Assembly (NCBI GenBank): GCA_964569845.1 | Contig: CAZMUQ010000032.1 | Location: forward strand, 1 to 12,403 | Direction of reading: 5' to 3' | Source of the DNA: CAZMUQ01 sp964569845 | GTDB taxonomy: Archaea; Thermoproteota; Bathyarchaeia; Hecatellales; Hecatellaceae | Length of the DNA: 12,403 nt | Part shown: positions 11,417-12,403 of the stretch, in pieces | How the letters are laid out: every line of letters begins with the position of its first letter | How positions within the stretch are numbered: the first letter of the stretch is position 1 | Program-made: the position numbers and the translations under genes | The notes under the pieces: model-generated | Seen by the model: the letters and a program-made list of their open reading frames with translations, nothing else | Databases searched by the model: none | What the model was told of the DNA's origin: nothing

Positions 11417-12403
11417 ATGCGAAAATTTAGCTGTTTTTTCTCCATATTTTTAATTGGAGCTTTAATACTTTCCAGCTTCCTGTTATTGTTGAATGTTTCC
11501 ACAGTTTTTTCTGAGCAAAAGGACGATAACAATACTACACCAATAATTGTTTCTGAACCATTCTTTCTTTCCACAACTGGTAAATTGCTTACTAAGCTGG
11601 TAATAGGTTCACCTGGACTTGTTTCCTCAAATCTAACAAATTTAGCTAATACTGATGTAAGTTGCGTTTTTATGGTTCAAATTGAAGATGTTGAAAGCAA
11701 TATTGTTTTTAAAAACTTTGTAGTACTTACGGTTCCTGCAGGAAAAACTTATACAGTTGGTATAATGTGGATACCTGAAAAAACTGGAAACTTTACTATT
11801 AAAACTTGGTGCCAAAAAAGTGTAACAAACCTAACAAGAATATCTAATGAAGCTTTATCTTTAGTAGGTGTTAAGAAAGCTTCAAGCGTTATCATGGTTT
11901 CCGCTTTGCCTTTAAAAGTTAAAGTTGGAGAGAAAATATCTGTAACAGGTAGAATAGAGCCTCCACATGCAAATGTTGAGGTAACTATAACATATGCTAG
12001 AGCTGGTAAAGTAGAGGATACTCATAAGGTTATAACAGCACCTGATGGAAGTTTTTCTGACGTTTTTAAGCCTAATTTAAGCGGAGTCTGGAAAATCCAT
12101 GCAAGCTGGCTTGGAGATTATAACCATGAGGGAGCTACAAGCAGAAAGGTAACATTTACAGTTACTAAAATTTCTACTAGCTTAGAAATTTCACCGTTAC
12201 CTAAAGAGGTTGAGGTTGGAAAAAAGCTTACTATAACAGGTAAGATTACACCACCTCTTGCAGGTATAAAGGTAACTTTAACTTACATTAAAGCTGGAGA
12301 AGTAAAAATAACTCATACTGTAACTACAACTTCAAATGGAACATTTACGGATACTGTTATACCTGATGCTGGTGGAATATGGAAGGTTAAAGCTAGCTGG
12401 GAG
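11417..12403 (+). CDS. Secreted or surface protein with tandem Ig-like repeats (3' end beyond the window)
   Basis: The frame from ATG at 11417 stays open for 329 codons to the window edge. Residues 1-32 look like a signal peptide: MRK, then a hydrophobic run (FFSIFLIGALILSSFLLLL) and a polar cleavage region near TVFS-EQ. Residues about 45-150 resemble a CARDB-like beta domain, with VPAGKTYTVGIMWIPEKTGNF. Two tandem Ig/PEGA-like domains follow with a 97-residue period (VGEKISVTGRIEPP at about 170 and VGKKLTITGKITPP at about 267), each ending in GxWK(I/V)xASW. AGGAG at 11401-11405 is 11 nt upstream. Such proteins in archaea are usually S-layer-associated, adhesive or part of transporters, anchored near the C-terminus, which is outside the window. 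Confidence 0.75.
   Translation, partial: MRKFSCFFSIFLIGALILSSFLLLLNVSTVFSEQKDDNNTTPIIVSEPFFLSTTGKLLTKLVIGSPGLVSSNLTNLANTDVSCVFMVQIEDVESNIVFKNFVVLTVPAGKTYTVGIMWIPEKTGNFTIKTWCQKSVTNLTRISNEALSLVGVKKASSVIMVSALPLKVKVGEKISVTGRIEPPHANVEVTITYARAGKVEDTHKVITAPDGSFSDVFKPNLSGVWKIHASWLGDYNHEGATSRKVTFTVTKISTSLEISPLPKEVEVGKKLTITGKITPPLAGIKVTLTYIKAGEVKITHTVTTTSNGTFTDTVIPDAGGIWKVKASWE

Noticed and set aside
11380..11574. Minus-strand open frame of 64 codons
   Set aside because: It is antisense to the signal peptide of the Ig-like surface protein, which has a ribosome site, start and nearly 1 kb of open frame.
1..12403. CRISPR array, tRNA, rRNA, or defence-island genes
   Set aside because: No regularly spaced repeats, no cloverleaf or rRNA-like stretch, and no nuclease, toxin or methylase pair other than the possible TnpB tail were seen on either strand.

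Overview
The window looks like a piece of an AT-rich archaeal chromosome, most likely from an anaerobic TACK-group archaeon such as Bathyarchaeia. The lineage is my inference. The archaeal evidence is firm: a bifunctional fructose-1,6-bisphosphate aldolase/phosphatase, a short (228 aa) archaeal triosephosphate isomerase, a homing-type tRNA-splicing endonuclease, the DUF655-KsgA/Dim1-HemK2 gene string, Shine-Dalgarno sequences of the GGAGG / GGTGGTGAT type, frequent TTG and GTG starts, and TATA/BRE-like promoters. An apparent CO-dehydrogenase nickel-insertion ATPase and a C_GCAxxG_C_C redox protein fit an anaerobe.

Layout. (1) 1-1430: a GC-richer C-terminal tail of what looks like a TnpB-type transposon protein ending in a strong hairpin, which abuts the 3' end of a CooC-like ATPase gene on the minus strand. 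Upstream of cooC are a 10-bp inverted repeat and the frameshifted remnant of an FAD/NAD(P)-dependent oxidoreductase. (2) 1500-5640, plus strand: a Cys-rich redox protein; then FBP aldolase/phosphatase, triosephosphate isomerase, a DUF89 damage-control phosphatase overlapping the isomerase gene by 4 bp, and a ribbon-helix-helix plus winged-helix regulator. (3) 5625-8429, minus strand: a DUF47/PhoU-like protein, tRNA-splicing endonuclease, a small conserved protein that lacks any normal start codon, and a GalT-like nucleotidyltransferase. (4) 8624-10641, plus strand: DUF655, KsgA/Dim1 and a HemK2-type methyltransferase, a tight translation-related operon. (5) 10655-11176, minus strand: a dCTP deaminase homologue whose catalytic Glu position is Gly. 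(6) 11417 to the window end, plus strand: an exported protein with tandem Ig-like repeats, cut by the window edge.

How the genes fit together. Region 2 joins the two enzymes that convert triose phosphates to fructose 6-phosphate with a phosphatase family known to clear stray sugar phosphates and with a candidate regulator, so it may be a small gluconeogenesis and damage-control unit. Regions 3 and 4 are mostly housekeeping RNA, ribosome and translation functions, separated by a divergent promoter region around 8430-8623. The most unusual signals are three departures from conserved key positions (no start codon in the 125-aa gene, SPPY instead of NLPY in KsgA, Gly instead of Glu in the deaminase) and the decayed oxidoreductase. 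Strain-level gene decay and assembly error must both be considered. I see no CRISPR array, tRNA, rRNA or replication origin.
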